A DNA stretch of 64,000 bases from Mangrovicoccus sp. HB161399 (GTDB taxonomy: Bacteria > Pseudomonadota > Alphaproteobacteria > Rhodobacterales > Rhodobacteraceae). The stretch is taken from positions 50,694 through 114,693 of the forward strand of contig NZ_JAATVU010000018.1 of the NCBI RefSeq assembly GCF_013184745.1. The letters are read 5' to 3'. Shown in pieces: positions 8,591 to 16,869 of this stretch. How positions within the stretch are numbered: position 1 is the stretch's first letter; the number at the start of each line of letters is the position of its first letter. A program made the position numbers and the translations under genes. The notes beneath the pieces were generated by a model, which made no database searches, had not been told where the DNA came from, and saw only the letters and a list, made by a program, of their open reading frames with translations.

Positions 8591-9891
8591 GCTTGCGTCT
8601 CCATGGCTGCGGCACGGACGTCATCGGGCTGGCAGTCGAGGAAGAACCCCTCGGCACCGAAATTCCCGGATTTCAGCGCCAGCGACAGCGGCCGGTCCAC
8701 GGCGCGGACCCAGGGCACGCCCGGCGCGATCTGCGGACCGATGGCGAAGCCGGTGACCTCCAGAGCCTGGGTGACGGAGCCGGAGGTCTCGCCGCCGGCC
8801 ACCACGAAGCGGGCGATGCCGCCCTCGGCCAGCTTGCGGGTCGCAGCGGCAAAAGCATGCTCGACCGCCTCGGAGGCTGCCGATCCGTGCTTGGCCTGGA
8901 CCGCCTTCAGCACCTCGGGGCTGGCCGTCGCGGTGATCATCGGCGCGGGGATGCCCGCGCCATGCGGCTGTTCCAGCGCCCAGGCGGCGAGCTCCGCGCC
9001 ATAGCCCTCGGCATCGGCGAGGCAGCGCTCAACGTCGACGTCGAAGGCCGGGGCGATCTTGCGGTAGGCCGCAACCTGCTTGTTGGTCATCACCGAGCAG
9101 GAGCCCGAGATCACCACGCCGCGGCCCGCGAGCGGCGCGCCCGCTTCGGCGGCGGCCTTGCCCAGTTCCTCGATCCGGCCGGGGGCGTCGGAGGCCACGG
9201 CCCGCGCGATCCCGGCGCCGAGGCCCGAGCCGCCGGTGACCAGCTTCATCTCGGCCACGGCCTCGCCCAGCACGTCGAGATGGGCATCGGTGACGGCATC
9301 GAGCACGACATAGGAGATGCCCGCGGCGCGCAGCCGCTCGATCTCGGCCTTCACCGCTTCCGCGCCCTGCTCGATCGTGGTCACGGTGACGACGCCCGAA
9401 CGGCCCTTGGACTGGCCGTCCATCAGGCGCATCAGGTTGGAGTCCGTCATCGGCGTGATCGGATGGTTGCGCATCCCCGACTCTTCCAGCAGCTCGTCGC
9501 CGACGAAGAGATAGCCCTTGTAGATCGACCGGCCGTTGACCGGCAGCGCCGGGCAGATGACGGTGATGTCGGTGCCGAGCGCTTCCATCAGGGCGTCCGC
9601 CACCGGGCCGATATTGCCCTTCGCGGTAGAGTCGAAGGTGGAGCAGTATTTCTGGAAAATCTGCTTGCAGCCGATCGACTGCAGCCACTCCAGCGCGGCG
9701 AGGCTGTCGGCAATCGCCTCCGCCGCCGGGTTCGAACGCGACTTCAGCGACACGACCACCGCGTCGCCCTCGATCTGGGTGCCCGCCTCGGGCACGCCGA
9801 TCATCTGCGTGGTGGCCAGCCCGTTCGCCACGAGGAAGCCCGCGATGTCGGTCGCGCCGGTGAAATCATCCGCGATGACGCCGATCAGCAT
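8587..9891 (-). CDS. otnK: 3-oxo-tetronate kinase (DUF1537 family)
   Basis: A 434-residue two-domain kinase. The N-terminal substrate domain starts with IADDFTGATD (residues 6-15), the family hallmark, and the C-terminal nucleotide domain has the SGSCS...TN region and GGETSG near residue 367. It phosphorylates 3-oxo-tetronate at O4 with ATP in the cytoplasm. It lies 3 bp after ltnD and overlaps otnC. The length is normal for OtnK. Confidence 0.93.
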   Translation of the reverse strand: MLIGVIADDFTGATDIAGFLVANGLATTQMIGVPEAGTQIEGDAVVVSLKSRSNPAAEAIADSLAALEWLQSIGCKQIFQKYCSTFDSTAKGNIGPVADALMEALGTDITVICPALPVNGRSIYKGYLFVGDELLEESGMRNHPITPMTDSNLMRLMDGQSKGRSGVVTVTTIEQGAEAVKAEIERLRAAGISYVVLDAVTDAHLDVLGEAVAEMKLVTGGSGLGAGIARAVASDAPGRIEELGKAAAEAGAPLAGRGVVISGSCSVMTNKQVAAYRKIAPAFDVDVERCLADAEGYGAELAAWALEQPHGAGIPAPMITATASPEVLKAVQAKHGSAASEAVEHAFAAATRKLAEGGIARFVVAGGETSGSVTQALEVTGFAIGPQIAPGVPWVRAVDRPLSLALKSGNFGAEGFFLDCQPDDVRAAAMETQA

Positions 9892-9894
9892 GTC

Positions 9895-10803
9895 TCAGCC
9901 CTCCTTCTTCGGCAGCTCGATGCCCGAGAAGGTCTTGATGACCGCGCTGTCGTCCTCGCTGCCATGGCCCATGTTGGAAGCCTCCTGGAACATTGCGAAG
10001 GCGGTGGAGGCCAGCGGCAGAGGGAATTTCAGGCTGCGCCCCGTTTCGGTGACGAGGCCCAGATCCTTGACGAAGATGTCGACCGCGGACATCGGCGTGT
10101 AGTCGCCCTCGACCACGTGCTTCATGCGGTTCTCGAACATCCAGGAGTTGCCCGCCGCGTTGGTCACGACGTCATACATGGTGCCCAGCGGGATGCCCGC
10201 GCGCGCGGCCATCGCCATTGCCTCGGCCCCGGCGGCGATATGCACGCCCGCCAGAAGCTGGTGGATGACCTTGACCATCGCGCCCTGGCCGATTTCCGGA
10301 CCGATGTTGTAGACCTTGACCGCGACCGCATCGAGCACCGGGGCCAGCGCGTCGAAGGCTGCCTGCGATCCGGAGGCCATGACGGTCATCTCGCCCGCCG
10401 CCGCCTTGGCCGCCCCGCCCGAGACCGGCGCATCGAGCATCGTCACGCCCATCGCCTCCAGCTCCGCGGCCAGCGCCTTGGCATCCTCGGCCGACTGGGT
10501 GCAGCTGACCATGACGGCGCCGCCCTTTTTCACCTTGGTGGCCGCGCCGGTCTCGCCCAGCAGCACCATGCGGGCCTGTGCGGCGTTCACGACCAGCACG
10601 ATCATCGCGTCGAACTCGCCCTCGAACTCGGCAACCGAAGCTCCGACGGCCTCGGCACCGGCGGCTGCGAATTCGGCGCGGCGCGCGTCGGAGAGGTCGA
10701 TGCCGCAGGTGGCGATCCCGGCTTTCACGCAGGACAGCGCGGCGCCCATTCCCATCGATCCCAGGCCGACGACGCAAGCGCGGTATCCGGAAGGCACGTC
10801 CAT
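9895..10803 (-). CDS. ltnD: L-threonate dehydrogenase (beta-hydroxyacid dehydrogenase family)
   Basis: A 302-residue NAD-dependent enzyme of the 3-hydroxyisobutyrate dehydrogenase family. The Rossmann motif GLGSMG is at residues 13-18, with the substrate motif DAPVSGGAAKA and the catalytic Lys region VKVIHQL. It oxidises L-threonate to 2-oxo-tetronate. The start at 10803 follows a GGAGAAAAAG ribosome-binding site; a Met 60 bp upstream has none. It is first in the minus-strand operon. Having both ltnD and denD implies that both tetronates are used. Confidence 0.92.
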   Translation of the reverse strand: MDVPSGYRACVVGLGSMGMGAALSCVKAGIATCGIDLSDARRAEFAAAGAEAVGASVAEFEGEFDAMIVLVVNAAQARMVLLGETGAATKVKKGGAVMVSCTQSAEDAKALAAELEAMGVTMLDAPVSGGAAKAAAGEMTVMASGSQAAFDALAPVLDAVAVKVYNIGPEIGQGAMVKVIHQLLAGVHIAAGAEAMAMAARAGIPLGTMYDVVTNAAGNSWMFENRMKHVVEGDYTPMSAVDIFVKDLGLVTETGRSLKFPLPLASTAFAMFQEASNMGHGSEDDSAVIKTFSGIELPKKEG

Positions 10804-10886
10804 GTCTTTTTCTCCACCAGTGGCTGATTGGTTCGGCACAGGAGATAACACAAATTTCACCATTGCAAAGATTTTTTAACAGTTCT

Positions 10887-10915
10887 TCACATGCTGTCAC
10901 GCATTTGCTCACATG
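10887..10915. promoter_or_regulatory. candidate DeoR operator: three TCAC direct repeats
   Basis: TCACATG at 10887-10893, TCACGCA at 10897-10903 and TCACATG at 10909-10915. The two identical 7-mers start 22 bp apart, about two helical turns, so they face the same side of DNA. They lie 84-112 bp upstream of the ltnD start. DeoR proteins commonly bind short direct repeats, but assignment to this regulator is inferred. Confidence 0.5.
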
Positions 10916-11048
10916 AACGCCAATTCAGGCCATGTTTAACAAATGCTTGCAGGTTGACGTGAATATCTGTGACGACCGTTCCACCTGCACGGACTGGCGC
11001 GCCCGCGCCGCCACCTGCGAATCCGCGGCCAGGGCCGGAGAGTCTTGA

Positions 11049-11064
11049 AAATGGTATACCATTT
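11049..11064. promoter_or_regulatory. GntR operator site A
   Basis: Perfect 16-bp palindrome AAATGGTATACCATTT, centred 64 bp upstream of the 2-hydroxyacid dehydrogenase start. Same core as sites B-E. Confidence 0.85.
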
Positions 11065-11120
11065 CGGATAGTGCTGTTCCTGCCGCGCCTCGCGCGGGCC
11101 ATGGCAACGGAGGAAACCCC

Positions 11121-12062
11121 ATGAGCGATGCTGTCCTGCTGATCTGCGGCCCTTTCACCGACGAGGAGCGCAGCCGTCTCGAAGCCGCCCACCCTTCGGC
11201 AGCGGCCGCCTCGCCGGCGGAGATTGCCGCCCTGCCCGGCGCGCTCCGCGCCGGGATCCGCGCGGTCGCCTACAAGGGCCATGCGCCGTTCGGCGGCGGC
11301 GAGATGGACGCCCTGCCTGCGCTCGGCCTGATCGCGAATTACGGCGTCGGCTATGACGCGATCGACGTCGCCGCAGCTTCGGCGCGTGGCGCGAAGGTCA
11401 CCAACACGCCCGGCGTGCTGAACGACGATGTCGCCGATCTGGCACTGGGCATGATGCTGTCGCTGTCGCGCGACCTGGAGGAGGGCGCGCGGCTGGTGCG
11501 GTCCGGCGAATGGGCGCAGCGGGCGCTGCCCCTGAACCGCAAGTTCTCGGGCGGCAAGGCGGGGATCGTCGGGCTGGGCCGGATCGGGCGCGAGATCGCC
11601 GACCGGCTGGCCGCCTTCAAGATGGAGATCCACTATCATTCGCGCAGCGAGAAGGACACTCCCGGCTGGACCTGGCATGCCGATCCGGTGGCGCTGGCGG
11701 CCGAGGTCGACTGGCTTGTGGTCGCGCTGGTCGGCGGCCCGGAGACCGAAAACTACATCGGCGCAGCGGCCCTGGCGGCGCTGGGGCCGGAGGGCGTGGT
11801 GGTCAACATCTCGCGCGGCAGCACGGTGGACGAGGGCGCGCTGCTCGATGCGCTGGAGGCCGGCACGATCCGCGGCGCGGCGCTCGACGTATTCCTGAAC
11901 GAGCCTGACATCGATCCGCGCTTCCGCAGCCTGTCCAATGCCGTGCTCCAGCCGCACCAGGGCTCGGGCACGGTCGAGACGCGCCGCGCCATGCTTGGGC
12001 TGCAGCTGGCCAACGTGACCGCCTTCCTTGCGGGCAAGCCGCTGGAAACGCCGGTGAACTGA
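11121..12062 (+). CDS. D-isomer-specific 2-hydroxyacid dehydrogenase (glyoxylate/hydroxypyruvate reductase-like)
   Basis: A 313-residue NAD(P)-dependent reductase. The Rossmann motif GLGRIG is at 151-156 and the catalytic triad is Arg232, Glu261 and His279 (QPHQGS; the usual HxGS is spaced slightly differently). Family members reduce glyoxylate, hydroxypyruvate or 2-keto-gluconate. Here it stands alone behind GntR site A, with a GGAGGAAA ribosome-binding site, convergent with the SDR gene 6 bp beyond. Given the GlcD-like oxidase and sugar-acid genes nearby, glyoxylate or 2-ketogluconate reduction is plausible; the substrate is not shown by the sequence. Confidence 0.85.
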   Translation: MSDAVLLICGPFTDEERSRLEAAHPSAAAASPAEIAALPGALRAGIRAVAYKGHAPFGGGEMDALPALGLIANYGVGYDAIDVAAASARGAKVTNTPGVLNDDVADLALGMMLSLSRDLEEGARLVRSGEWAQRALPLNRKFSGGKAGIVGLGRIGREIADRLAAFKMEIHYHSRSEKDTPGWTWHADPVALAAEVDWLVVALVGGPETENYIGAAALAALGPEGVVVNISRGSTVDEGALLDALEAGTIRGAALDVFLNEPDIDPRFRSLSNAVLQPHQGSGTVETRRAMLGLQLANVTAFLAGKPLETPVN

Positions 12063-12068
12063 GCGCGC

Positions 12069-12806
12069 CTAGAGCGCGCCCGCATCCACCATCAGATCGG
12101 CCGCGGTGACCATCTTCGCCGCGTCCGAGGCAAGGAACAGCACCGCCGCCGCCAGATCGCCGGGCTGCAGCAGATCCGGCAGGCACTGCTTCTGCCGCAG
12201 CGCGTCCAGCTTCTCCGGCGTCACCCACAGGTCCTTCTGCCGCTCGGTCATCACCCAGCCCGGCACCACCGTGTTGACGCGGATCCGGTGGGCGCCAAGT
12301 TCGCGCGCCATGGTCCGGGTCAGGCCGTGCAGCGCCGCCTTCGCCGTGCCGTAGACCGGCAGGCGCGGCGTGCCCTGGATCCAGGACCCCGAGCCAATGT
12401 TGACGATCGAGCCGCCGCCCGCCGCGATCATCCCCGGCGCGACCGCCTGGATCGCGAAGAACTGGTGGCGCAGGTTGGTGGCGATGCGTTCGTCCCAGTA
12501 GTCCGGCGTGACCTCGGCCCAGTCGTGCCGGTCGTCCCGCGCCGCGTTGTTGACCAGCACGGTGGCGGGACCGCAGCGTTCGGCCATCCGCGCGATGGCG
12601 GCCTTCAGCGCCCCGATGTCGCGCAGGTCGCAGGGCTCGAAGGCGGCGCCGGTCTCCGCTGCCAGCGCCGTGCCCGCCTCCCGGTCGAAATCGAGGAAGC
12701 CGGCCGCCGCGCCCTCGGCGGCAAAGGCGCGCACGATGGCCGCGCCGATGCCCGAGGCGCCGCCGGTGACGAGCACGCTGCGCCCGGCCAGCCCGGACGC
12801 TGTCAC
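12069..12806 (-). CDS. SDR sugar 1-dehydrogenase, XylB (D-xylose dehydrogenase)-like
   Basis: A 245-residue classical SDR with TGGASGIG at the N-terminus and catalytic YGTAK. The segments DDRHDWAEVTPDYWDERI and NLRHQFFAIQAVAPGM closely recall Caulobacter XylB, which oxidises D-xylose to xylonolactone; the same subgroup includes L-arabinose and galactose 1-dehydrogenases. The GTG start at 12806 overlaps the stop of the upstream FAH gene by 4 bp (GTGA). It is last in the six-gene minus-strand operon led by idnD. The specific sugar is uncertain. Confidence 0.82.
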   Translation of the reverse strand: MTASGLAGRSVLVTGGASGIGAAIVRAFAAEGAAAGFLDFDREAGTALAAETGAAFEPCDLRDIGALKAAIARMAERCGPATVLVNNAARDDRHDWAEVTPDYWDERIATNLRHQFFAIQAVAPGMIAAGGGSIVNIGSGSWIQGTPRLPVYGTAKAALHGLTRTMARELGAHRIRVNTVVPGWVMTERQKDLWVTPEKLDALRQKQCLPDLLQPGDLAAAVLFLASDAAKMVTAADLMVDAGAL

Positions 12807-13945
12807 AGCAGCCCCCTGCCCGCGAGGTTGCGCATCAGCGCCGCCGTCCCGAAGGTCCATTCCGGGCAGTCGGTCGACAGCCGCACGGTGTTGCGCAGCG
12901 CGCCGAGCTTCGGCTCGGAGATCGTCACCACGTCGCCCTGCTTGTGGGTGAAGCCCTGGCCCGGCGCGTCGCGGTCCTGCACCGGCGCGAAGAGCGTGCC
13001 GAGGAACAGGAAGAACCCATCCGGATACTGGTGGTGGCGCCCGATGGTCTGGGCAACCAGGTCCGCCGGCCTGCGGCTGATCTTCGACATCGAGGAATGG
13101 CCGTCCAGCACGAAGCCGTCTTCGCCCTCGACCTTCAGGTCCAGCTCGGCGGTCTCGACATCGGCCATCGAGAAGCTGCCGTCGAAGAGCCGCAGGAACG
13201 GCCCGATGGCGCAGGAGGCGTTGTTGTCCTTGGCCTTGCCGAGCAGCAGTGCCGAGCGGCCCTCGACATCGCGCAGGTTGACGTCGTTGCCGAGCGTGGC
13301 GCCCAGGATGCGGCCGCGGCTCGACACGGCCAGCACGATCTCGGGCTCGGGATTGTTCCAGGTCGACACCGGGTGCAGCCCGACATCGGCGCCCCAGCCC
13401 ACCGCGCTCATCGGCTGCGCCTTGGAGAACACCTCGGCATCCGGGCCGATGCCGACCTCCAGGTATTGCGACCAGAGACCCTCGGACTGCAGGACCCGCT
13501 TGACTTCCGCCGCCGCCGCCGAGCCCGGCTCGATCCCCGACAGGCTGTCGCCGATCACGGCACCGACCTTGGCGCGGATCTCCTGCGCCCGGTCCGCATT
13601 GCCGGCCGCCTGTTCCTCGATCACGCGCTCGACCATCGACTCGGCGAATGTCACGCCGCAGGCCTTGACCGCCTGCAGGTCCGGCGGCGCCAGCAGCCGC
13701 AGATCGTCCGTGCCGGCCGCACCGGCGGCGAGATCGTCCAGCGTGCAGACGGTTTCGCCCGTCGCCGCGCGGACATGGGCGGCCGGATCGTCAAGCTCCA
13801 GCAGGTCGCGCATGGTGGGCGCCTCGCGCGAGGTGATGTCCACGACCTCGCCGCCGCGCAGCGCGACCAGCGCCGGGCCGATGCCCGGACGCCAGATCCG
13901 GCCGGCGAAGATGGCGGAAGGATCGGGATTGGAAAAGGGCAGCAT
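12803..13945 (-). CDS. fumarylacetoacetate hydrolase-family protein, XylX-like 2-keto-3-deoxy-pentonate dehydratase
   Basis: A 380-residue protein with an FAH-fold C-terminal domain (NNPEPEIVLAVSSRG with the paired acidic metal ligands, then LGNDVNLRDVEGRSAL). Its length and the long N-terminal domain match XylX of the Weimberg pathway, which dehydrates 2-keto-3-deoxy-D-xylonate (or L-arabonate) to 2-oxoglutarate semialdehyde, rather than the 280-residue FAH hydrolases. It lies between the GlcD-like oxidase gene (10 bp) and the XylB-like SDR. No 2-oxoglutarate-semialdehyde dehydrogenase gene is in the window, so the final step would be encoded elsewhere. Confidence 0.8.
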   Translation of the reverse strand: MLPFSNPDPSAIFAGRIWRPGIGPALVALRGGEVVDITSREAPTMRDLLELDDPAAHVRAATGETVCTLDDLAAGAAGTDDLRLLAPPDLQAVKACGVTFAESMVERVIEEQAAGNADRAQEIRAKVGAVIGDSLSGIEPGSAAAAEVKRVLQSEGLWSQYLEVGIGPDAEVFSKAQPMSAVGWGADVGLHPVSTWNNPEPEIVLAVSSRGRILGATLGNDVNLRDVEGRSALLLGKAKDNNASCAIGPFLRLFDGSFSMADVETAELDLKVEGEDGFVLDGHSSMSKISRRPADLVAQTIGRHHQYPDGFFLFLGTLFAPVQDRDAPGQGFTHKQGDVVTISEPKLGALRNTVRLSTDCPEWTFGTAALMRNLAGRGLL

Positions 13946-13955
13946 GGAGCCTCCG

Positions 13956-15335
13956 TCAGACGTCTTCCGGCAGGATCTTGCCGGGATTGAGGATGTTCTG
14001 CGGGTCGAACCCCGCCTTGATGGCGCGCATGAAGCCCAGGGCCGGTCCGTGCTCGGCCTTCATGAACTTGATCTTTCCCTGGCCGATGCCGTGCTCGCCG
14101 GAGACCGTGCCGCCGAGCGCCAGCGCCTGCCGCGCCAGCCCATCGGTGAAGACATGGACCTGGGCCACCTCCCCGGGGTCGTCCGGATCGAACCGGACCG
14201 AGCAGTGGAAATTGCCGTCGCCGACATGGCCGACGATGGTCGCCACCAGCCCCAGCCGCGCCAGGTCGGCCTGCGCGCCGGTGACCGCCTCGGCCAGGCG
14301 CGAGATCGGCACGCAGACATCGGTGCTGACCGTGCGCTTGCCCGGTTCCAGCGTGGCGGTCGCGTAATGGGCGTTGTGGCGCATCTTCCACAGCGCGTTG
14401 CGCTCTTCCGCGCGGTCGGTCCAGCGGAAGGCCTCCGCGCCGAATTCCTCGGCAATCGCGCCGAAGCTTTCCGCCTGTTCGCGCACGCCCGAAGGCGAGC
14501 CGTGGAACTCGACGAAGAGATGCGGCTTCTCGGGCAGGCCCGCATCGGCCAGGTTGTTGAAGCCGCGCACCATCATCTCGTCGGCGAATTCTATGCGCGC
14601 CATCGGAATGCCCGACTGGATGGTCAGGATCACGCAGTTCACCGCATCCTCGACGCTGTCGAAGCGGCAGGTGGCCGCGGAGACGGCCTCGGGGATGCCC
14701 TGAAGCCGGACCGTCAGCTCGGTGATGATGCCGAGCGTGCCCTCGGAGCCGATCAGCAGATGCGCCAGGTCGTAGCCGGTGGAGGACTTGCGCGCCCGGC
14801 TGCCCGCGCGGATCACCGTGCCGTCGGCCATCACCGCCTCCAGCGCCAGCACGTTCTCGCGCATCGTGCCGTAGCGCACGGCGGTCGTGCCGCTGGCCCG
14901 CGTCGCCGCCATGCCCCCCAGCGACGCATTCGCGCCGGGATCGACCGGGAAGAACAGCCCCGTCGCGCGCAGCTCCTCGTTCAGGCCCTCGCGGGTCAGC
15001 CCCGGCTGCACCACCGCGTTCAGGTCCTCGGCATTCACCGCCAGAACCCGGGCCATCCGGCCCATGTCCAGACTGATCCCGCCGCGCACCGCCAGATGGT
15101 GGCCTTCCAGCGAGGTGCCCGCACCAAAGGCCGTGACCGGGCAGCCATGGGCATTGCAGGCCTTCAGGATGGCCGACACCTCGCCGGTGCTTTCGGGGAA
15201 GGCCACGGCATCCGGCAGGGTTTCGGGAAACCAGGTCTCGTTGCCGCCATGGGCGGCGCGCAGCGCCTGCGAGGTGGCAAGCCGGTCGCCCAGGACCGGC
15301 TGCAATTCGGCGATGGCTTCTGCGACGCCCATCAT
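13956..15335 (-). CDS. FAD-linked oxidase, GlcD/D-lactate dehydrogenase family
   Basis: A 459-residue flavoprotein with an N-terminal PCMH-type FAD domain (TAFGAGTSLEGH near 75; DPGANASLGGM near 135; GSEGTLGIITE near 200) and a C-terminal substrate domain with HVGDGNFH and SGEHGIGQGK. Relatives oxidise glycolate, D-lactate or other D-2-hydroxyacids at the membrane, passing electrons to quinone. It begins in an ATGATG overlapping the stop of the DapA-like gene; the first ATG is taken. Glycolate from a Dahms-type split of a 2-keto-3-deoxypentonate would fit, but this is inference. Confidence 0.84.
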   Translation of the reverse strand: MMGVAEAIAELQPVLGDRLATSQALRAAHGGNETWFPETLPDAVAFPESTGEVSAILKACNAHGCPVTAFGAGTSLEGHHLAVRGGISLDMGRMARVLAVNAEDLNAVVQPGLTREGLNEELRATGLFFPVDPGANASLGGMAATRASGTTAVRYGTMRENVLALEAVMADGTVIRAGSRARKSSTGYDLAHLLIGSEGTLGIITELTVRLQGIPEAVSAATCRFDSVEDAVNCVILTIQSGIPMARIEFADEMMVRGFNNLADAGLPEKPHLFVEFHGSPSGVREQAESFGAIAEEFGAEAFRWTDRAEERNALWKMRHNAHYATATLEPGKRTVSTDVCVPISRLAEAVTGAQADLARLGLVATIVGHVGDGNFHCSVRFDPDDPGEVAQVHVFTDGLARQALALGGTVSGEHGIGQGKIKFMKAEHGPALGFMRAIKAGFDPQNILNPGKILPEDV

Positions 15336-16249
15336 TTGCCCCAGCGCAGGACCATGGGATCGAGCGGGCGGAGCAGCTCGATCAGCATGGCGCGGGTGTC
15401 GGGGTGCAGCGGCGCGATCGGGTGGCGCGAGAACTCGGACCTGATCACCCCGCCCTCCACCATCGCCGCCTTGCAGGAGCGGAAGCCGCATTGCCGGTTC
15501 TCGTGGTTCACCGCGGGCAGGACGCGGGCATAGCCGTCGATCGCCGCCTGCCGGTTGCCCGCCAGAAAGTCGCGGACGATGGGGCCGATCAGGTCGGGAA
15601 TCATCCCCGAGGTCATCGTGCCGGTGCAGCCCGCATCGAGATCGGCGAGCAGCGTGATCGCCTCCTCGCCGTCGAACGGCCCCTCGATCGCATCGCCGCC
15701 CTCCGCGATCAGCGCGCGCAGCTTGGCCGCCGCCTGCGGGCATTCGATCTTGAAGAGCTTGAGCATCTCGATCTCGCGCGCCATCCTGACGAGCAGCGGG
15801 ACCGGCAGGTTGACGCCGGAGAGCGGCGCGTCCTGCACCATGATCGGAATGCCGACCTCGCCCACGGCGGCGAACTGCTCGAAGGTCTGCTCGGGCGTCC
15901 CCTTCATCAGCGCGCCGTGATAGGGCGGCATCATCATCACGATGGAGGCGCCGCAATCCTTGGCGAGCTGCGCGCGCTCCACGGCGATCTGCGTGGCGTA
16001 ATGGCTGATCGTGACGATCACCGGCACCCGGCCGGCGACGTGCTCGAGGCAGAGCCGGGTCAGCGTCTCGCGCTCGGCATCCGAGATCAGGAACTGCTCG
16101 GAGAAGTTGGCGAGGATGCAGATGCCGTCGACCCCCATGTCGACCAGGCAGTCGAGCACGCGCTTCATCCCCTCGAGGTCGAGCGTGCCGTCATCGTGGA
16201 ACGGCGTCGGCGCCACCGGCCAGATGCCGGCATATGCGGTTGCGGTCAT
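15332..16249 (-). CDS. DapA/NAL-superfamily lyase or dehydratase, sugar-acid type
   Basis: A 305-residue class I (Schiff-base) aldolase-superfamily protein. The Schiff-base lysine is visible as Lys167 (LFKIEC). The GxTGE loop of DapA is replaced by ANFSEQ (residues 47-52), and the usual YYNxP segment is VQDAPLSG (138-145), so the catalytic Tyr is missing from its normal place. Such relatives include L-2-keto-3-deoxyarabonate dehydratase and 2-keto-3-deoxy-sugar-acid aldolases. The start at 16249 has a GGAGGAAC ribosome-binding site and overlaps the stop of the LysE gene by 4 bp. It is not expected to make lysine. Confidence 0.8.
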   Translation of the reverse strand: MTATAYAGIWPVAPTPFHDDGTLDLEGMKRVLDCLVDMGVDGICILANFSEQFLISDAERETLTRLCLEHVAGRVPVIVTISHYATQIAVERAQLAKDCGASIVMMMPPYHGALMKGTPEQTFEQFAAVGEVGIPIMVQDAPLSGVNLPVPLLVRMAREIEMLKLFKIECPQAAAKLRALIAEGGDAIEGPFDGEEAITLLADLDAGCTGTMTSGMIPDLIGPIVRDFLAGNRQAAIDGYARVLPAVNHENRQCGFRSCKAAMVEGGVIRSEFSRHPIAPLHPDTRAMLIELLRPLDPMVLRWGK

Positions 16250-16869
16250 GGAGTTCCTCCCGGTTCGGCGGACGTGCTGCCGCCCATGGAAAACAGCGCC
16301 AGGGCGACGACGGCGATCATCGCCGCGGCCATGGCCAGGTTGATCCGGCGATGCGCCCGCTCGGGAAGATCCAGCCGGTGGAGCACGCCCCCCGCCCAGA
16401 GCCAGCCCAAATGCAGGGGCAGCCAGATCGCGTTGAAGATCAGGATTTTCGTGACGGTCTCGAACAGCAGGCTGTCGGGCGCATAGGGGAAGCCGGTGAA
16501 CAGCGTCGTGCTCACCACATAGGCCTTGGGGTTCACCGCCTGCAGCAGGATCCCGTCGCGCAGGCCCGGCGCGCGGTCGGCCTCGCCGAAGGCCAGCCGC
16601 TTGCCCGCCGCGGCGATGCGCAGCGCCAGCCAGGCAAGGTAGCACGCCGACACCGCCAGCAGCACGCCGCGCACCACCGGCGCGGCGAGGATCACCGCCG
16701 CCAGCCCCGTGATCACCGCCGCGATCACCAGGTTGTTGCCCAGGTTCAGCCCCGCCACGTAGCGCAGCCCGGCGCGGAATCCGAAGGCCGCCCCCACCCC
16801 CGCGCAGGACAGCACCCCCGGTCCCGGGGTCGCGATCAGCAGGAAGACGGCGGCGGCGAAGGCGATCAT
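16246..16869 (-). CDS. LysE/RhtB-family exporter
   Basis: A 207-residue membrane protein with about six hydrophobic segments and the family hallmark TPGPGVLS near residue 14, plus the central AVNPKAYV motif. LysE/RhtB proteins export amino acids or related metabolites across the inner membrane. It overlaps both neighbours by 4 bp (idnD-like upstream, DapA-like downstream), so it is firmly in a sugar-acid operon. Its substrate may therefore be a sugar-acid-derived compound or an overflow metabolite; the sequence does not say which. Confidence 0.86.
   Translation of the reverse strand: MIAFAAAVFLLIATPGPGVLSCAGVGAAFGFRAGLRYVAGLNLGNNLVIAAVITGLAAVILAAPVVRGVLLAVSACYLAWLALRIAAAGKRLAFGEADRAPGLRDGILLQAVNPKAYVVSTTLFTGFPYAPDSLLFETVTKILIFNAIWLPLHLGWLWAGGVLHRLDLPERAHRRINLAMAAAMIAVVALALFSMGGSTSAEPGGTP

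Larger units (their letters stand above)
10804..11120. promoter_or_regulatory. divergent promoter region between the tetronate operon and a 2-hydroxyacid dehydrogenase gene
   Basis: 317 bp without a gene. The ltnD side is locally A/T-rich (10850-10940), unlike the surroundings, and holds the TCAC repeats described separately. The other side holds one GntR-type palindrome. No further structure was recognised. Confidence 0.7.

Noticed and set aside
12288..15533. A 1081-codon open frame on the plus strand.
   Set aside because: Antisense to four supported genes; composition is Arg/Ala-rich shadow and no ribosome-binding site or domain is visible.
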